DNA of 64,000 bases from Gammaproteobacteria bacterium (GCA_030680605.1 JAUXUQ010000022.1:1-64000); one strand, 5' to 3'. Positions 18,552 to 27,836 are shown, counted from the stretch's first letter. Notes: generated by a model not told the origin, from the letters alone. A program made the numbers and translations.

Positions 18552-20438
18552 ATGACGATAGCAGCACACAAGGAAACCCTGGGTTTTCAGGCCGAGGTAA
18601 AGCAACTGCTCGGCCTCATGATCCATTCGCTCTACAGCAATAAAGAAATATTTTTACGCGAGCTGATCTCCAATGGCTCCGACGCCATCGACAAGCTGCG
18701 CTTTGAGGCCCTCACCGACGACGCCCTGTACGAAGGCGACAGCGACCTCAACCTCCGCGTCCATTTTGACAAGGAACAGCGCACCGTCACCATCACCGAC
18801 AACGGCATCGGCATGACCCGCGCCGAGGTGATAGACAGCATCGGCACCATCGCCAAATCCGGCACCCGTGCCTTCTTTGAGAAACTCACCGGCGACCAGG
18901 CCAGGGACGCCCACCTCATCGGTCAGTTTGGTGTCGGCTTTTATTCCGCCTTCATCGTTGCCGACAAGGTCACCCTCACCACCCGGCGCGCAGGCCTCAC
19001 CGCCGAGCACGGCGTGCGTTGGGAATCGGGAGGGGAGGGTGACTACAGCATCGAGACCGTGGAAAAGGAAACCCGTGGCACCGAAGTTACGCTGCACCTC
19101 CGCGAAAATGAGGACGAATTTCTCGAAGGCTACCGCCTGCGCAGCATCATCCGCACCTATTCCGACCACATCAGCGTGCCCATCCTGCTGCCGTCCGAAG
19201 ACAAGGAGAAAAACGAGGCCTACGAAACCGTCAATCGCGCCTCGGCGTTGTGGGCGCGCCCCAAGGCCGACATCAGCGACGACGAGTACACCGAGTTTTA
19301 CAAACATGTGGCGCACGACTTCGAGCCACCGCTGGCGCACATCCACAGCCGCGTTGAGGGCAAGCAGGAATACACCCTGCTGCTTTACGTGCCGGCGCGG
19401 GCGCCGTTTGACCTCTGGGACCGCGACAGCCGTCACGGCGTAAAATTGTATGTGCGACGCGTGTTCATCATGGAAGACGCCAAGCAGCTCATGCCGAACT
19501 ATCTGCGCTTCGTGCGCGGCGTCATCGACTCCAACGATCTGCCGCTCAACGTCTCGCGCGAAATCCTGCAAGGCAACAAGGTGGTTGAAACCATGCGCGC
19601 GGCAGCGGCCAAGAAAGTGCTCGGCCTGCTGGAAGACGTGGCCGAAAAAGACGCCGAGAAGTATGCTGGCTTCTGGAAAGAATTTGGGCGCGCACTGAAA
19701 GAAGGTGCGATAGAAGATCACGCTAACCGCGAGCGTATTGCGCGGCTGCTGCGCTTCGCCTCCACCCACAAAGACACCGACGTGCAGGACGTCACCCTCA
19801 CAGACTATATCCTGCGCATGAAGCCGGGGCAGGAGAAAATCTACTACATCACCGCCGAGACCTTTGCCTCCGCCCAACACAGCCCGCACATCGAGCTGCT
19901 GCGCAAGGCGGGTGTCGAAGTGCTGCTGCTGCACGACCGGGTGGACGAGTGGCTGGTATCACACCTCACCGAGTTTGACGGCAAGCAATTGCATTCCGCC
20001 GCCAAGGGCGAGCTTGATCTGGGCAAGGTGGAGGGCGCGACCGACACTGAGCAGCAGAAAAAATCCGCCGACGAAAATCAGGGCCTGATTGAGCGCATCA
20101 AGACCGCGCTCGGCGACCGGGTGAAGGATGTGCGCGTGAGTGCGCGCCTCACCACTTCACCGGTCTGCCTCATAAGTGAGACTCACGACATGGGCGGGCA
20201 CCTTGAGCGCATCCTCAAAGCCGCAGGGCAGGCCGTGCCGGACAGCAAGCCGATACTGGAGGTCAACATGGAGCACCCGCTCGTCACCCGCATTGGCACC
20301 GAGACCGACGACGAACGCTTCGGCGACTGGGCACACATTCTGTACGATCAGGCCCAACTCTCCGAAGGCGCCCAGCTGGAAGACCCGGTGGCTTTTGTAC
20401 GACGCTTGAATCAGCGTCTGGTGGAGATGGGTGCATAA
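18552..20438 (+). CDS. htpG: Molecular chaperone HtpG (Hsp90)
   Basis: A 628-residue Hsp90. The GHKL ATPase motifs are intact: [21 protein letters not shown] (about 33-53), DNGIGM (about 80-85) and [11 protein letters not shown] (about 123-133). Middle and C-terminal dimerisation domains follow, ending [14 protein letters not shown]. Length matches E. coli HtpG (624 aa). A sigma-32 type promoter is visible upstream. Confidence 0.98.
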   Translation: MTIAAHKETLGFQAEVKQLLGLMIHSLYSNKEIFLRELISNGSDAIDKLRFEALTDDALYEGDSDLNLRVHFDKEQRTVTITDNGIGMTRAEVIDSIGTIAKSGTRAFFEKLTGDQARDAHLIGQFGVGFYSAFIVADKVTLTTRRAGLTAEHGVRWESGGEGDYSIETVEKETRGTEVTLHLRENEDEFLEGYRLRSIIRTYSDHISVPILLPSEDKEKNEAYETVNRASALWARPKADISDDEYTEFYKHVAHDFEPPLAHIHSRVEGKQEYTLLLYVPARAPFDLWDRDSRHGVKLYVRRVFIMEDAKQLMPNYLRFVRGVIDSNDLPLNVSREILQGNKVVETMRAAAAKKVLGLLEDVAEKDAEKYAGFWKEFGRALKEGAIEDHANRERIARLLRFASTHKDTDVQDVTLTDYILRMKPGQEKIYYITAETFASAQHSPHIELLRKAGVEVLLLHDRVDEWLVSHLTEFDGKQLHSAAKGELDLGKVEGATDTEQQKKSADENQGLIERIKTALGDRVKDVRVSARLTTSPVCLISETHDMGGHLERILKAAGQAVPDSKPILEVNMEHPLVTRIGTETDDERFGDWAHILYDQAQLSEGAQLEDPVAFVRRLNQRLVEMGA

Positions 20439-20443
20439 GCTTA

Positions 20444-20450
20444 GTTAGGC
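20444..20450 (+). other. Cassette-like recombination heptamer GTTAGGC before the AbiJ-like gene
   Basis: GTTAGGC fits the integron core site GTTRRRY and lies 15 bases before the start codon of the AbiJ-like gene, as in an integrated cassette. One such heptamer alone is expected several times per window by chance, so it counts only together with the imperfect attC-like palindrome after the gene (21321-21350). Confidence 0.35.
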
Positions 20451-20465
20451 ACTTTAGAGCGCGCG

Positions 20466-21326
20466 ATGAAATTCTCCACTAGATATACAGCAAGCAAAGA
20501 GAAGCAAGAGCAGATTATTGAAGATGCTCCCCGCTCAATGCGCATTGGATATATAAAGGGAATATTGGGGAAGTTTGTCAGTGAAAGCAGCAGGTACTCC
20601 TCCGCGTCCACACCCCTAGATGCGTATGACGTTCACCTTGCGTTTACTGCGTTGATTAGAGATGAGGCGGATCCCTGGGATTACAGCCATGAAAGTGCTT
20701 GGGAAGGATTAACTACACACCTGAAAGACTGCAAGTGGTATGAGTTCTACGATTTCGTGGAAATGCTCGGGAAGCAGTTACTTGAAAAAGATGACTTAAC
20801 TCCGTTCTCGGAATCCGATTATTTCAAGCAGCATCAGCATGCTCTAAATGCTCTGTTTCAGGAGGACTCTATTGGTTGGAGTCTTAACGAAAACTCGGAG
20901 CTTTATAGGAGTACACCTAAGGCGCTGGCTGATCGATCCAAGCGGGCGGAAGAACTTCTAACGGATCGGTTCGCCACGGCGCGCATACACTTTCAAAAGG
21001 CGACCTCCTACCTGTATAGGCATCCCGTTGACGAGGCAAATAGCATTAAGGAGATTGTGAGCGCTATCGAAAGCGTTGCGCGAGTCTTGCACCCGAACTG
21101 CTCTACACTGGGTGATGCTATTAAGGTGATGAGAAACGATCAGCGATACTCACGCCATCTGATTGAGGCGATAGAGAAGTTGTATGTTTTTTCAAATGCA
21201 ACGCCGCTAGTCAGGCATGGCCATTCCGAAGGGGAACGGCCAAAATTGTCCGAGGCCGAACTTTCACTCCATGTGGGCATCGCGTTTATTAGGTATCTAA
21301 TAGAAGCGGGCGGGAAAAGTGCCTAG
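20466..21326 (+). CDS. AbiJ-like abortive infection protein
   Basis: A 286-residue cytosolic protein. I read the N-terminal half as similar to the AbiJ N-terminal domain (pattern STRYTASKEKQEQIIEDAP, then long helices). The C-terminal part ends in a HEPN-like block with NATPLVRHGHSEG (about 244-256), where R250 and the nearby His could be the RNase-type R-x4-6-H residues. Such proteins mediate abortive phage defence. The gene is clearly more AT-rich than htpG and the following genes, and has cassette-like ends, so it is probably acquired. The family call is from memory of the pattern and is moderate. Confidence 0.6.
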   Translation: MKFSTRYTASKEKQEQIIEDAPRSMRIGYIKGILGKFVSESSRYSSASTPLDAYDVHLAFTALIRDEADPWDYSHESAWEGLTTHLKDCKWYEFYDFVEMLGKQLLEKDDLTPFSESDYFKQHQHALNALFQEDSIGWSLNENSELYRSTPKALADRSKRAEELLTDRFATARIHFQKATSYLYRHPVDEANSIKEIVSAIESVARVLHPNCSTLGDAIKVMRNDQRYSRHLIEAIEKLYVFSNATPLVRHGHSEGERPKLSEAELSLHVGIAFIRYLIEAGGKSA

Positions 21327-21350
21327 CAATTCGTTTGCGCAAGCGTAGGG
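21321..21350 (+). other. Possible vestigial attC after the AbiJ-like gene
   Basis: GCCTAGC at 21321-21327 (one base from the RYYYAAC box, overlapping the TAG stop), a near-perfect palindrome around TTGCGCAA (21334-21341), and GCGTAGGG at the far end, with CCTA pairing with TAGG. It resembles a short attC with a lost interior. Speculative. Confidence 0.3.
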
Positions 21351-21360
21351 AATAATATCT

Positions 21361-21387
21361 CCTGGATTCCGCTGCGCTGAATCCAGG
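21361..21387. repeat. Interspersed REP-like palindrome
   Basis: CCTGGATTC (21361-21369) pairs with GAATCCAGG (21379-21387) around a nine-base loop. This palindrome type (CTGGATTCCGC...GAATCCAG) is a common dispersed repeat in gammaproteobacteria. It sits between the convergent AbiJ-like and DUF4202 genes and may end transcription. Confidence 0.6.
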
Positions 21388-21400
21388 CTACTTGTTACAA

Positions 21401-21991
21401 TCAGCCCGCAGACAGCGCGTTCTCTATCACGGCCCGGTCTGCATCCGCAAACTCCAGCGTCAGTGCCGCCTGCTGTGCCTGTGACGACATTTTCTTCCAG
21501 GTCTTTTGCACGATTTCTATGAGCTTTTGCTGGTCGTGTTTTTGCGCGAAGGCGGAAAAATAATGTTCGAGAAATACCAGGCAGGCAGTATCTTCCAGTA
21601 GCTGTGCTTCGGGGTCGGTTTTCAGGTTGGCTTTTTTCAGCAGGCTTTCGACGCGCGTGATGGTCACCTCGTCGTAACCCACCTCCAGCAGGATGTCGCG
21701 CGCGGTTCGGGCGTGAAAGCGGGCGAGCTCGGTGCGCCACTGGTGATAGCCGCGCCGGTCCATCGGGTAATTGCTGCGCGGCAGCGTCCAACGGCCGATG
21801 TGCTGGCTGCGCACCGCCAGTTGCAGGGCCTCCGAGGCCACAGGCGCAAGCCGCGCCAGTTGTGCGGTCATGCGCTCGGCGTAGAGCAGTTCCTTGGGGT
21901 AGTTCTCGCCCGCGACGGCTTCGCGGTTGGGGTCCGCACGGTTGAACGCGTCCATGCGTTCAATGGCCGTGCGGAAGCGCGCATCCTGCAT
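21401..21991 (-). CDS. DUF4202 domain protein
   Basis: A 196-residue soluble protein with the DUF4202 pattern: RFRTAIERMDAFNRADPN at the start, then RSQHIGRWTLPRSNYPMDRRGY (about 62-83) and a helical C-terminal half with FLEHYF. Conserved His and Arg suggest an HD-like metal fold, but no activity is established. It is followed closely by nothing in its own direction and appears to be monocistronic. Confidence 0.85.
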   Translation of the reverse strand: MQDARFRTAIERMDAFNRADPNREAVAGENYPKELLYAERMTAQLARLAPVASEALQLAVRSQHIGRWTLPRSNYPMDRRGYHQWRTELARFHARTARDILLEVGYDEVTITRVESLLKKANLKTDPEAQLLEDTACLVFLEHYFSAFAQKHDQQKLIEIVQKTWKKMSSQAQQAALTLEFADADRAVIENALSAG

Positions 21992-22012
21992 CCTGCTACG
22001 CGCGCGTACTGA

Positions 22013-22408
22013 CTAACACTTTTCTTGCTGGACGCTGTAAGGCCCGCTGCCGTAGGTCATGACGTACAGCATGCCGCCCATGATGGCGAGATTTTTCATG
22101 AAGGCATTGTACTCACCAGCGACCGCCCAGAACGGATGAAAAATCAGTGTTACCGGGATTAAAAACAGGAAGAGGGCGAGCGCCGCCCAGCGCGCCTGAA
22201 AGCCCACCAACAGCAGCAGGCCACCGCCCAGCTCGATGAGGATGGTCAGCCCGAGCAGTACCTCGGGCATAGGCAGGCCCTTGCTGGCCATAAAGCCCAG
22301 CGTGCCATCCCAGCCGTTGATCTTGCCATAGCCTGCGAGGATGAAAATCAGCGCCAGAAGAATGCGTCCGGCCAATGGGCCGTATTGTTTCAACATGTTG
22401 CATGTCAT
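22013..22408 (-). CDS. DoxX family membrane protein
   Basis: A 131-residue protein with four membrane helices and the DoxX features GRILLALIFILAGYGKI near the start and LLGLTILIELGGGLLLLVG in the middle. The start at 22408 has GGAG upstream. DoxX proteins of this type are quinone-associated or redox-stress membrane proteins; precise role unknown. It is divergent from hsp20. Confidence 0.88.
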   Translation of the reverse strand: MTCNMLKQYGPLAGRILLALIFILAGYGKINGWDGTLGFMASKGLPMPEVLLGLTILIELGGGLLLLVGFQARWAALALFLFLIPVTLIFHPFWAVAGEYNAFMKNLAIMGGMLYVMTYGSGPYSVQQEKC

Positions 22409-22512
22409 GGTGCGAGCTCCTTGTCTGGTATTGTTGGAACCTGTGCACGCATCGCGTGCGTTTGACAGCCCCGCCATAGTAGCAAATCCCCCATCTATTG
22501 CCATCCCTCGCC

Positions 22513-22541
22513 CTTGAAAATTGCCCCCCCCAGACCTACAT
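22513..22541 (+). promoter_or_regulatory. Probable sigma-32 promoter of the Hsp20 gene
   Basis: CTTGAAA (22513-22519) is a perfect sigma-32 -35 element. After 15 bases comes CCTACAT (22535-22541), a fair -10. The Hsp20 start codon is 46 bases downstream. Confidence 0.65.
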
Positions 22542-22587
22542 CCCGGATGTACGGGCTTTTTTCACAACCCATCAAAGGAGGTAGCTT

Positions 22588-23037
22588 ATGACCCTGGTAC
22601 GCTATGAGCCGTGGAACATGTTGACCCGGCTGCAAAATGAAATGAACCGGCTGTTTGACGACCGCCTGCCGAGCAGCGAAGACAACGGCAACGTGGTTAC
22701 CAGCGACTGGATACCGCGCGTGGACATCAAGGAAGAGGACAAACGTTTTGTCATTCTGGCCGACATCCCCGGCGTCGACCCCAAGGACATTGAAGTCACG
22801 ATGGAAAACGGGCTGCTCTCCATCAAGGGTGAGCGGGCGAGCGAAAAGACCGATGAGGGCCAGGACTACAAGCGCGTCGAGCGCACCCGTGGCAGCTTTT
22901 ACCGGCGCTTCAGCATGCCCGACACCGCAGACGCCGACAAGATCAGTGCCCACGGCAAGCACGGTGTGCTGGAGATCGTCATTCCAAAGCACGAGCGGGT
23001 ACAGGCACGCAAGATCAGCGTAAAGGTGAATGACTGA
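22588..23037 (+). CDS. Hsp20/alpha-crystallin small heat-shock protein
   Basis: A 149-residue ATP-independent holdase that binds unfolding proteins. The alpha-crystallin domain covers about 40-135 with DIPGVDPKDIEV and LSIKGER, and the C-terminal I-x-I anchor is EIVIPK. AGGAGG lies five bases upstream. It is preceded by a sigma-32 type promoter and followed by a hairpin terminator. Confidence 0.95.
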   Translation: MTLVRYEPWNMLTRLQNEMNRLFDDRLPSSEDNGNVVTSDWIPRVDIKEEDKRFVILADIPGVDPKDIEVTMENGLLSIKGERASEKTDEGQDYKRVERTRGSFYRRFSMPDTADADKISAHGKHGVLEIVIPKHERVQARKISVKVND

Positions 23038-23043
23038 CCGCAC

Positions 23044-23077
23044 AGGCAAGGGGTGGCGGTTCCCGCCCCCCTTGCCT
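23044..23077 (+). terminator. Hairpin terminator after the Hsp20 gene
   Basis: Ten-base perfect stem (23044-23053 with 23068-23077), 14-base loop, then TTTG. It starts seven bases past the Hsp20 stop. Confidence 0.7.
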
Positions 23078-23085
23078 TTGTGCCT

Positions 23086-23114
23086 GGAACTCATGTCGCC
23101 CCACGCACTCTAAA
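23086..23114 (+). promoter_or_regulatory. Probable sigma-E promoter of the Do-type protease
   Basis: GGAACT (23086-23091), 17-base spacer, TCTAAA (23109-23114) fits the sigma-E (RpoE) consensus GGAACTT, 15-17 bases, TCTRA. It lies 34 bases before the protease start codon. Envelope-stress control of degP/mucD genes is well established. Confidence 0.7.
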
Positions 23115-23147
23115 CCTACAGAACCTCCCCCGCCCACAGGAACCCCC

Positions 23148-24539
23148 ATGACCCGTCTGCACCGGCTCCCTCTGTTTGCCTTTTTTCTGAGCGCCTTGCT
23201 GCTCGCGGCTGGTACCGCCGCCGCTGCATTACCTCCTGCCGACTCGCAGAATCAGCCGCTCCCCACACTGGCACCCATGCTGGAGCAGGTGACACCTGCC
23301 GTGGTCAATATTGCCACGCGCGGCAAGGTGGCGATACAGAACAACCCGCTGCTCAACGATCCTTTTTTTCGGCGCTTTTTTGGCATTCCCGACCAGCCGC
23401 GCGAGCGTGACTCGCAAAGCCTGGGCTCCGGCGTGATCGTAGACGCCAAGCGTGGTTACATCCTCACCAACCATCACGTGATCGCCAACGCCGACGAGAT
23501 CACTGTCACGCTGCGCGACCGGCGCAGCCTGCAGGCCAAGGTGATCGGCACGGATCCCGAGGCCGACGTGGCGGTAATCCAGATTCAGGCCGACCGGCTG
23601 ACGGCGCTGCCGCTGGCCGATTCCAGCAAGTTGCGTGTGGGTGATTTTGTAGTAGCGATAGGCAACCCCTTCGGTCTCGGCCAGACGGTTACCTCCGGCA
23701 TCGTGAGCGCGCTGGGCCGCACCGGGCTCGGCATCGAGGGCTATGAGGACTTCATTCAAACCGACGCCTCGATCAACCCCGGCAACTCCGGCGGCGCGCT
23801 GGTGAATCTGCGCGGCGAGCTGGTCGGGCTCAATACTGCGATCCTGGCCCCCGGCGGGGGCAATATCGGCATCGGCTTCGCCATTCCCACCAATATGTCG
23901 AGCAACATCATGGCGCAGCTGATTGAGTTCGGCAAAGTGCGCCGCGGCCGCCTCGGGATACAGGTGCAAGACCTTACCCCGGAACTGGCACAGGCGTTTA
24001 ATCTCGCGCCGGGCGCCGCATTGCAAGGCGCCGTGGTGTCGCAAGTGACGCCGGGCTCGGCGGCAGACAAGGCGGGCGTCAAGGCGGGCGATATCATCAC
24101 CACCGTCAATGGCCAGCCGGCGCGCGATGGCGGCATGTTGCGCAATGCCATCGGTCTGCTGCGCGTCGGTGAAAAGGTTCAGCTGGATGTTCTGCGTGAA
24201 GGAAAAACACGCCGTATCGAGGTGGTGGTGAAGGAAGACTCGCAGCAAGCGCGTGTCGGCGCCCCGCACGAAGACGCGCGGCTGGCTGGTGTCGTGTTCG
24301 GGGCCGTGGATGAAAACTCGCCGATGTTTGGCAAGCTCGACGGCATTCCTGTAGTGGATGTAGACCCCAGTAGCCGCGCAGCACAAGCCGGGCTACGCCC
24401 GGGCGACATGGTGCTTTCGATTAACCGCAAGCCTGTGCGCACACCTGACGATCTGGTCAGCGTCACGCAAAAAAATCCCGGTCCGCTGCTATTCAACGTG
24501 CGCCGCGACGGCGCGGCGCTGTTTATCGTAATCCGCTAG
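23148..24539 (+). CDS. Do family periplasmic serine protease (DegP/DegQ/MucD type)
   Basis: A 463-residue secreted protease/chaperone. A signal peptide (about 1-27, ending AAAA) precedes a trypsin-like domain with triad H110 (LTNHHVI), D140 (EADVAV) and S214 (NPGNSGG). Two PDZ domains follow (about 255-350 and 365-463). It degrades or holds misfolded envelope proteins. AGGAA precedes the ATG and a sigma-E type promoter lies upstream. MucD or DegQ cannot be chosen without comparison. Confidence 0.95.
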   Translation: MTRLHRLPLFAFFLSALLLAAGTAAAALPPADSQNQPLPTLAPMLEQVTPAVVNIATRGKVAIQNNPLLNDPFFRRFFGIPDQPRERDSQSLGSGVIVDAKRGYILTNHHVIANADEITVTLRDRRSLQAKVIGTDPEADVAVIQIQADRLTALPLADSSKLRVGDFVVAIGNPFGLGQTVTSGIVSALGRTGLGIEGYEDFIQTDASINPGNSGGALVNLRGELVGLNTAILAPGGGNIGIGFAIPTNMSSNIMAQLIEFGKVRRGRLGIQVQDLTPELAQAFNLAPGAALQGAVVSQVTPGSAADKAGVKAGDIITTVNGQPARDGGMLRNAIGLLRVGEKVQLDVLREGKTRRIEVVVKEDSQQARVGAPHEDARLAGVVFGAVDENSPMFGKLDGIPVVDVDPSSRAAQAGLRPGDMVLSINRKPVRTPDDLVSVTQKNPGPLLFNVRRDGAALFIVIR

Positions 24540-24616
24540 GTCAGGCTGCAAATCTGCCTGACAATCCCTGTGTCACGAAGGACTTAGAACACCGTGACTT
24601 ACTGATTCGTTGGACG

Positions 24617-25009
24617 CTATTTCTTGGCGCTGCGCGCCTCCAGCATGTGCGGCATGCGCGCGGCGTACTGAGCGGCGGCCTCAGCACTGTGGTAGTACAC
24701 GCGCGCCTTGCGCATGTCCCCCGTCTTTTTCGCCGCCGCGCCCTTGGCTTGCAGTTCCTCGGCAAAGGCGATCATGTCCTGGATGAGCTGCTCATCCCGG
24801 GGCCGGTATTTAAATAACCCCTCGCCCTGGTGTTCCTCCATCTCACCCTTTGCCCACTCGATTAAACCACTCACCGACGCCGCCATTTCCTGTTCCGGGT
24901 TTTGCGCCTGGTAGCTGAGCGCCGGGCCTTCTTCCCCGGCGTTGACCGCACCTGTAAATGCCAAACCGATAACGCCCATAATAATGAGTGCGAGTGTGTT
25001 TCGCTTCAC
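24617..25009 (-). CDS. Periplasmic protein of unknown function
   Basis: A 130-residue protein starting at GTG 25009, chosen because AGGAG lies five bases ahead. It has a signal peptide (LALIIMGVIGLAFTGAVNA, cleavage after about residue 21) and an all-helical mature part with KYRPRDEQLIQDMIAFAEELQAKG and a Tyr/Ala-rich end. No family is recognised. It lies after the bacterioferritin gene in the same direction, separated by a terminator. Confidence 0.7.
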   Translation of the reverse strand: MKRNTLALIIMGVIGLAFTGAVNAGEEGPALSYQAQNPEQEMAASVSGLIEWAKGEMEEHQGEGLFKYRPRDEQLIQDMIAFAEELQAKGAAAKKTGDMRKARVYYHSAEAAAQYAARMPHMLEARSAKK

Positions 25010-25045
25010 ATTTGCTCCTTTTGTCATAGGCGTCCCCATTCTTTC

Positions 25046-25075
25046 AAAAAACACGGGGCGCGCAAAGCGCCCCGT
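25046..25075 (-). terminator. Rho-independent terminator after the bacterioferritin gene
   Basis: Nine-base perfect stem (25053-25061 with 25067-25075), five-base loop, and a run of T on the minus strand at 25046-25050. It lies 75 bases after the bacterioferritin stop. Confidence 0.8.
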
Positions 25076-25149
25076 ATAAGCCAGCGAGAGTAATCGCCAA
25101 AACTCGTAACCTGTGTCCCGAAGCTGAATCCGCCGTTGTCTCTGCCGCC

Positions 25150-25605
25150 CTAGCGCCCGGCAAAGGCGTCAATATCGCCCGGCTTGCGCAGCATCTTGTC
25201 CACATCGCCCTGGTGCTGTTCCTCTTTGTAAATCATGTCGCGGGCATATTCCTCCAGCCACACCGAACGGTCCTTCACCAGGTTCAATAGCTCGTGGTAT
25301 GCCTTGAGAGCCTCGCGTTCATGCTCCAGCGATTCGCGCAGGATGTCGCCGATGTCGTGTTTGTGGGTTTCCAGCAGCGGGCCAAGGGCCAGCGAGGGAT
25401 GCGCCCCGAGCTGGGTGATCATCTCGCCCGCCTGCTGGGCATGAGACAAACTTTCGTTCGCCTGCTCGCGCAGCCAACTGACGATGGGAATACGGTTGTA
25501 GCCATACACCATCAGCGCATAGTGCGTGTAGCGCACCACGCCGGCCAGCTCCAGTTCGAGGATGCGATTCAAAACTTCCGCCGCCGCCTTCTTGTCGAGT
25601 TCCAT
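25150..25605 (-). CDS. Bacterioferritin-like ferritin protein
   Basis: A 151-residue four-helix ferritin-like protein. The second half has a clean ExxH (E128, H131 in YKEEQHQGD) and a central Glu pair in SLEHEREALKAY (about 92-103). The first-half ligands are E51 and H55, one residue wider than the classical ExxH, so the diiron centre may differ. I cannot identify the haem Met of true Bfr. Likely role: iron storage or oxidation in the cytosol. It lies next to a Fur-regulated block. Confidence 0.82.
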   Translation of the reverse strand: MELDKKAAAEVLNRILELELAGVVRYTHYALMVYGYNRIPIVSWLREQANESLSHAQQAGEMITQLGAHPSLALGPLLETHKHDIGDILRESLEHEREALKAYHELLNLVKDRSVWLEEYARDMIYKEEQHQGDVDKMLRKPGDIDAFAGR

Positions 25606-25640
25606 AATGTGCTCCTTCTCTTGCGTGTTAGTCGTATGCA

Positions 25641-25676
25641 GCCGCCGGGGATGTTGAAACGGCCATCCCCGGCGGC
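25641..25676 (-). terminator. Hairpin after the TonB-dependent receptor gene
   Basis: Thirteen-base perfect stem (25641-25653 with 25664-25676) and ten-base loop between the receptor stop and the bacterioferritin start. There is no T-run, so it could be a weak terminator or mRNA 3'-end stabiliser. Confidence 0.55.
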
Positions 25677-25700
25677 GCTGTTCAGACTTATCTTACATCC

Positions 25701-27836
25701 TCAAAACGCGTACTGGATGCCGGCCTGAATCAGGCGCGGGCTGCCGGGCAGGATGCCGCGCGTGCGGTCCACGATGTAGGTTTTGTCGGCCAGGTTTTTC
25801 ACCGTCAGGAACAGCGTGGTGCGCTCGGGCTTGAAGTGGTAGTTCAGCGTGGCGTTCCAGATGGTGTAATCGTTAATCAGCCCCTTCTGCCCGTCGGTGG
25901 TCGGCGCAACCGTGCTGGCGAAGTCGCTGAACTGCTCGCCCACGTATACCCCCTCGATCTGCATGTCCAATCCGCCCATGGCATAGCCGAGCGCCGCCGT
26001 CAGCAGGTGCTTGGGCGCGTACGGCAGACGGTTGCCGGCCGCGCTGCCGGAGACGAGTGCGCCGCTGACCACTTGCGTGAAGGGGGTGGTCTGCTCCGCC
26101 GTGGGCAGCCAGGTGTAGGCTCCGCGCAGATACATACCGGCGGGCAGGCCCGTTCTGCCGGAGAGTTCGAGCCCCTGATACAGAGTCTCGCCCTGGGCGA
26201 GCGGCGTGCTGCCGCCGGCGATGGAGCCGACCGCGATCTGACGCGAGAAGTCGTTGCGGAACAGCGTCGCCTGCAGGTTCGTCCCGGCCATCGGTTCGGC
26301 GCGCAGCCCGAGCTCCCAGTTGACGGACAGTTCGGGCCCGACGTCGGTGCTGGTACCGGTCCCGCCGATGATGTCCTCGGTGCGCGGCGGGGCGAAGCCG
26401 CGGTGCACGCCGGCGAACACGGTCAGCGCCTTGCCGGGGCTGTAAGTGCCGCCGAGGCTGGGAATCCATTGGCCGAGCGTGTCGCTGCCGGTGCCGCTGG
26501 TGAGATTATTGGTGCGCGAGCTGTCGATATATTCAAAGCGCAGTCCGGGCGTCAGCGTCCAGTCGCCGAGCAGGAAGCGGTTCTGCGCGAACACCGCGTA
26601 GGCATCGGTCTCGCGCAGGTTATTCTCCGCTATGGTTCCGCTACGGGCGGTGGGCGATGTGCCGTTCATCTGGATGCGTTCCTGCGTCTCATAGTGGGCG
26701 CGCACACCCAGGTCCGCCTCGCTGCTCACGCCGAACAGGTTGTGGCTGACGCGCAGGCGCGGTTCGATGCCCCAGGTGTAGTACTCGCGCAGCCGGCCCT
26801 GAATTGAGTTGCAGGTGTCGGGATCAACCGCCGTGCCGGCGAGCCGGGCAGCGTTAAAGCCGCACTGATTGTCCGTGGTGGTGCTGGCCTGCCGCCACCA
26901 GTCGCGTAGAAAAATGGAGCCATAGAGATTGGTGGTCAGCACCACATTGTCATTGAAGACCAGCTCATGGGTGGCCGATGCGCCGTAGCGGTCGGTGTAC
27001 ATGAAGTCATTCTTGAACGGGTTGTAGCGAGCGCCGAAGTTGTTGAACTCCGCTTGCGTAAGGCCCGAGTAGGTGACGTTGGAGTCTTCGCTGTAGTAGT
27101 TGGCGCGCAGCGTCAACGCCTGTTGCGCGCCCAGGCCCAGCACGGCCTTGAAATTGGCGTCATTGAGTTCGGAATGGATGTTGTCGCGCGCGCCGTCGCC
27201 CTGTTTGCGGATGTAATCGAACAACAGGCCGTTGCCGCCCCAGGTGCCGCCATAGTTAAGGTGGCCATTGAGATAATCGCGATTGCCGCCGCTCAAGGTG
27301 ATGGAACCACCCGGCGTGGCGGGAGGCAGGGGGGTGATGTAGTTGATGACGCCGCCGATGGTCTGCGGCCCGTAGAGAATCTGGCCCGCGCCCTTCAGCA
27401 CCTCGATGCGCTCGTAGCGGTCAATGGGCGGATGGTAGTAGCTGGCGTTGTCACCATAGGGAGCGTAGGAGAGCGGGACGCCATCCTCCAGCAGCGTGAT
27501 TTTGGTCGAGCGCGTCGGATTGAGTCCGCGGATACCGATGTTGGGGCGCAGGCCGAAACCCTCCTCGTCGCGCACGTTGATGCCCGGCAGCTTGCGCAGC
27601 GCTTCGCTGGTGGTGAACACGCGGCTTGTTTCCAGCGTCTGCTTGTCCAGGATCTCGCCGGAACCGGGAATGCCCTCCAGCGCCTCCGGCGTGCCGATGA
27701 CCTGCACCGTGGGCGCCTTGACGGAACCGTCCTCCTCCTCTTGTTGTGCGAACGCTGCCGCCCCGGGCCAGGCCAGGGCCATCAAAACCGCGATATTGAT
27801 TTGTTTTCTTGAAAACACATTTTTTCTCCTCTTCAT
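25701..27836 (-). CDS. TonB-dependent outer membrane siderophore/iron receptor (FecA-like)
   Basis: A 711-residue outer membrane receptor. A signal peptide ends near AAAFAQ (about 31). The plug domain (about 45-165) has VQVIG near the TonB box region, LRKLPGINVRDEEGFGLRPNIGIRGLNPTRS in separate blocks, and YERIEVLKGAGQILYGPQTIGGVINYI. The 22-strand barrel ends with Phe (IQAGIQYAF), the Omp signature. The FecA-type pattern suggests ferric dicitrate or a similar chelate, but the ligand is inferred. Fur boxes lie upstream, so it should be iron-repressed. Confidence 0.9.
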   Translation of the reverse strand: MKRRKNVFSRKQINIAVLMALAWPGAAAFAQQEEEDGSVKAPTVQVIGTPEALEGIPGSGEILDKQTLETSRVFTTSEALRKLPGINVRDEEGFGLRPNIGIRGLNPTRSTKITLLEDGVPLSYAPYGDNASYYHPPIDRYERIEVLKGAGQILYGPQTIGGVINYITPLPPATPGGSITLSGGNRDYLNGHLNYGGTWGGNGLLFDYIRKQGDGARDNIHSELNDANFKAVLGLGAQQALTLRANYYSEDSNVTYSGLTQAEFNNFGARYNPFKNDFMYTDRYGASATHELVFNDNVVLTTNLYGSIFLRDWWRQASTTTDNQCGFNAARLAGTAVDPDTCNSIQGRLREYYTWGIEPRLRVSHNLFGVSSEADLGVRAHYETQERIQMNGTSPTARSGTIAENNLRETDAYAVFAQNRFLLGDWTLTPGLRFEYIDSSRTNNLTSGTGSDTLGQWIPSLGGTYSPGKALTVFAGVHRGFAPPRTEDIIGGTGTSTDVGPELSVNWELGLRAEPMAGTNLQATLFRNDFSRQIAVGSIAGGSTPLAQGETLYQGLELSGRTGLPAGMYLRGAYTWLPTAEQTTPFTQVVSGALVSGSAAGNRLPYAPKHLLTAALGYAMGGLDMQIEGVYVGEQFSDFASTVAPTTDGQKGLINDYTIWNATLNYHFKPERTTLFLTVKNLADKTYIVDRTRGILPGSPRLIQAGIQYAF

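Noticed and set aside
25836-26807. A 323-codon open frame antisense to the TonB-dependent receptor
   Set aside because: Shadow of the receptor gene; no ribosome site, no domain.
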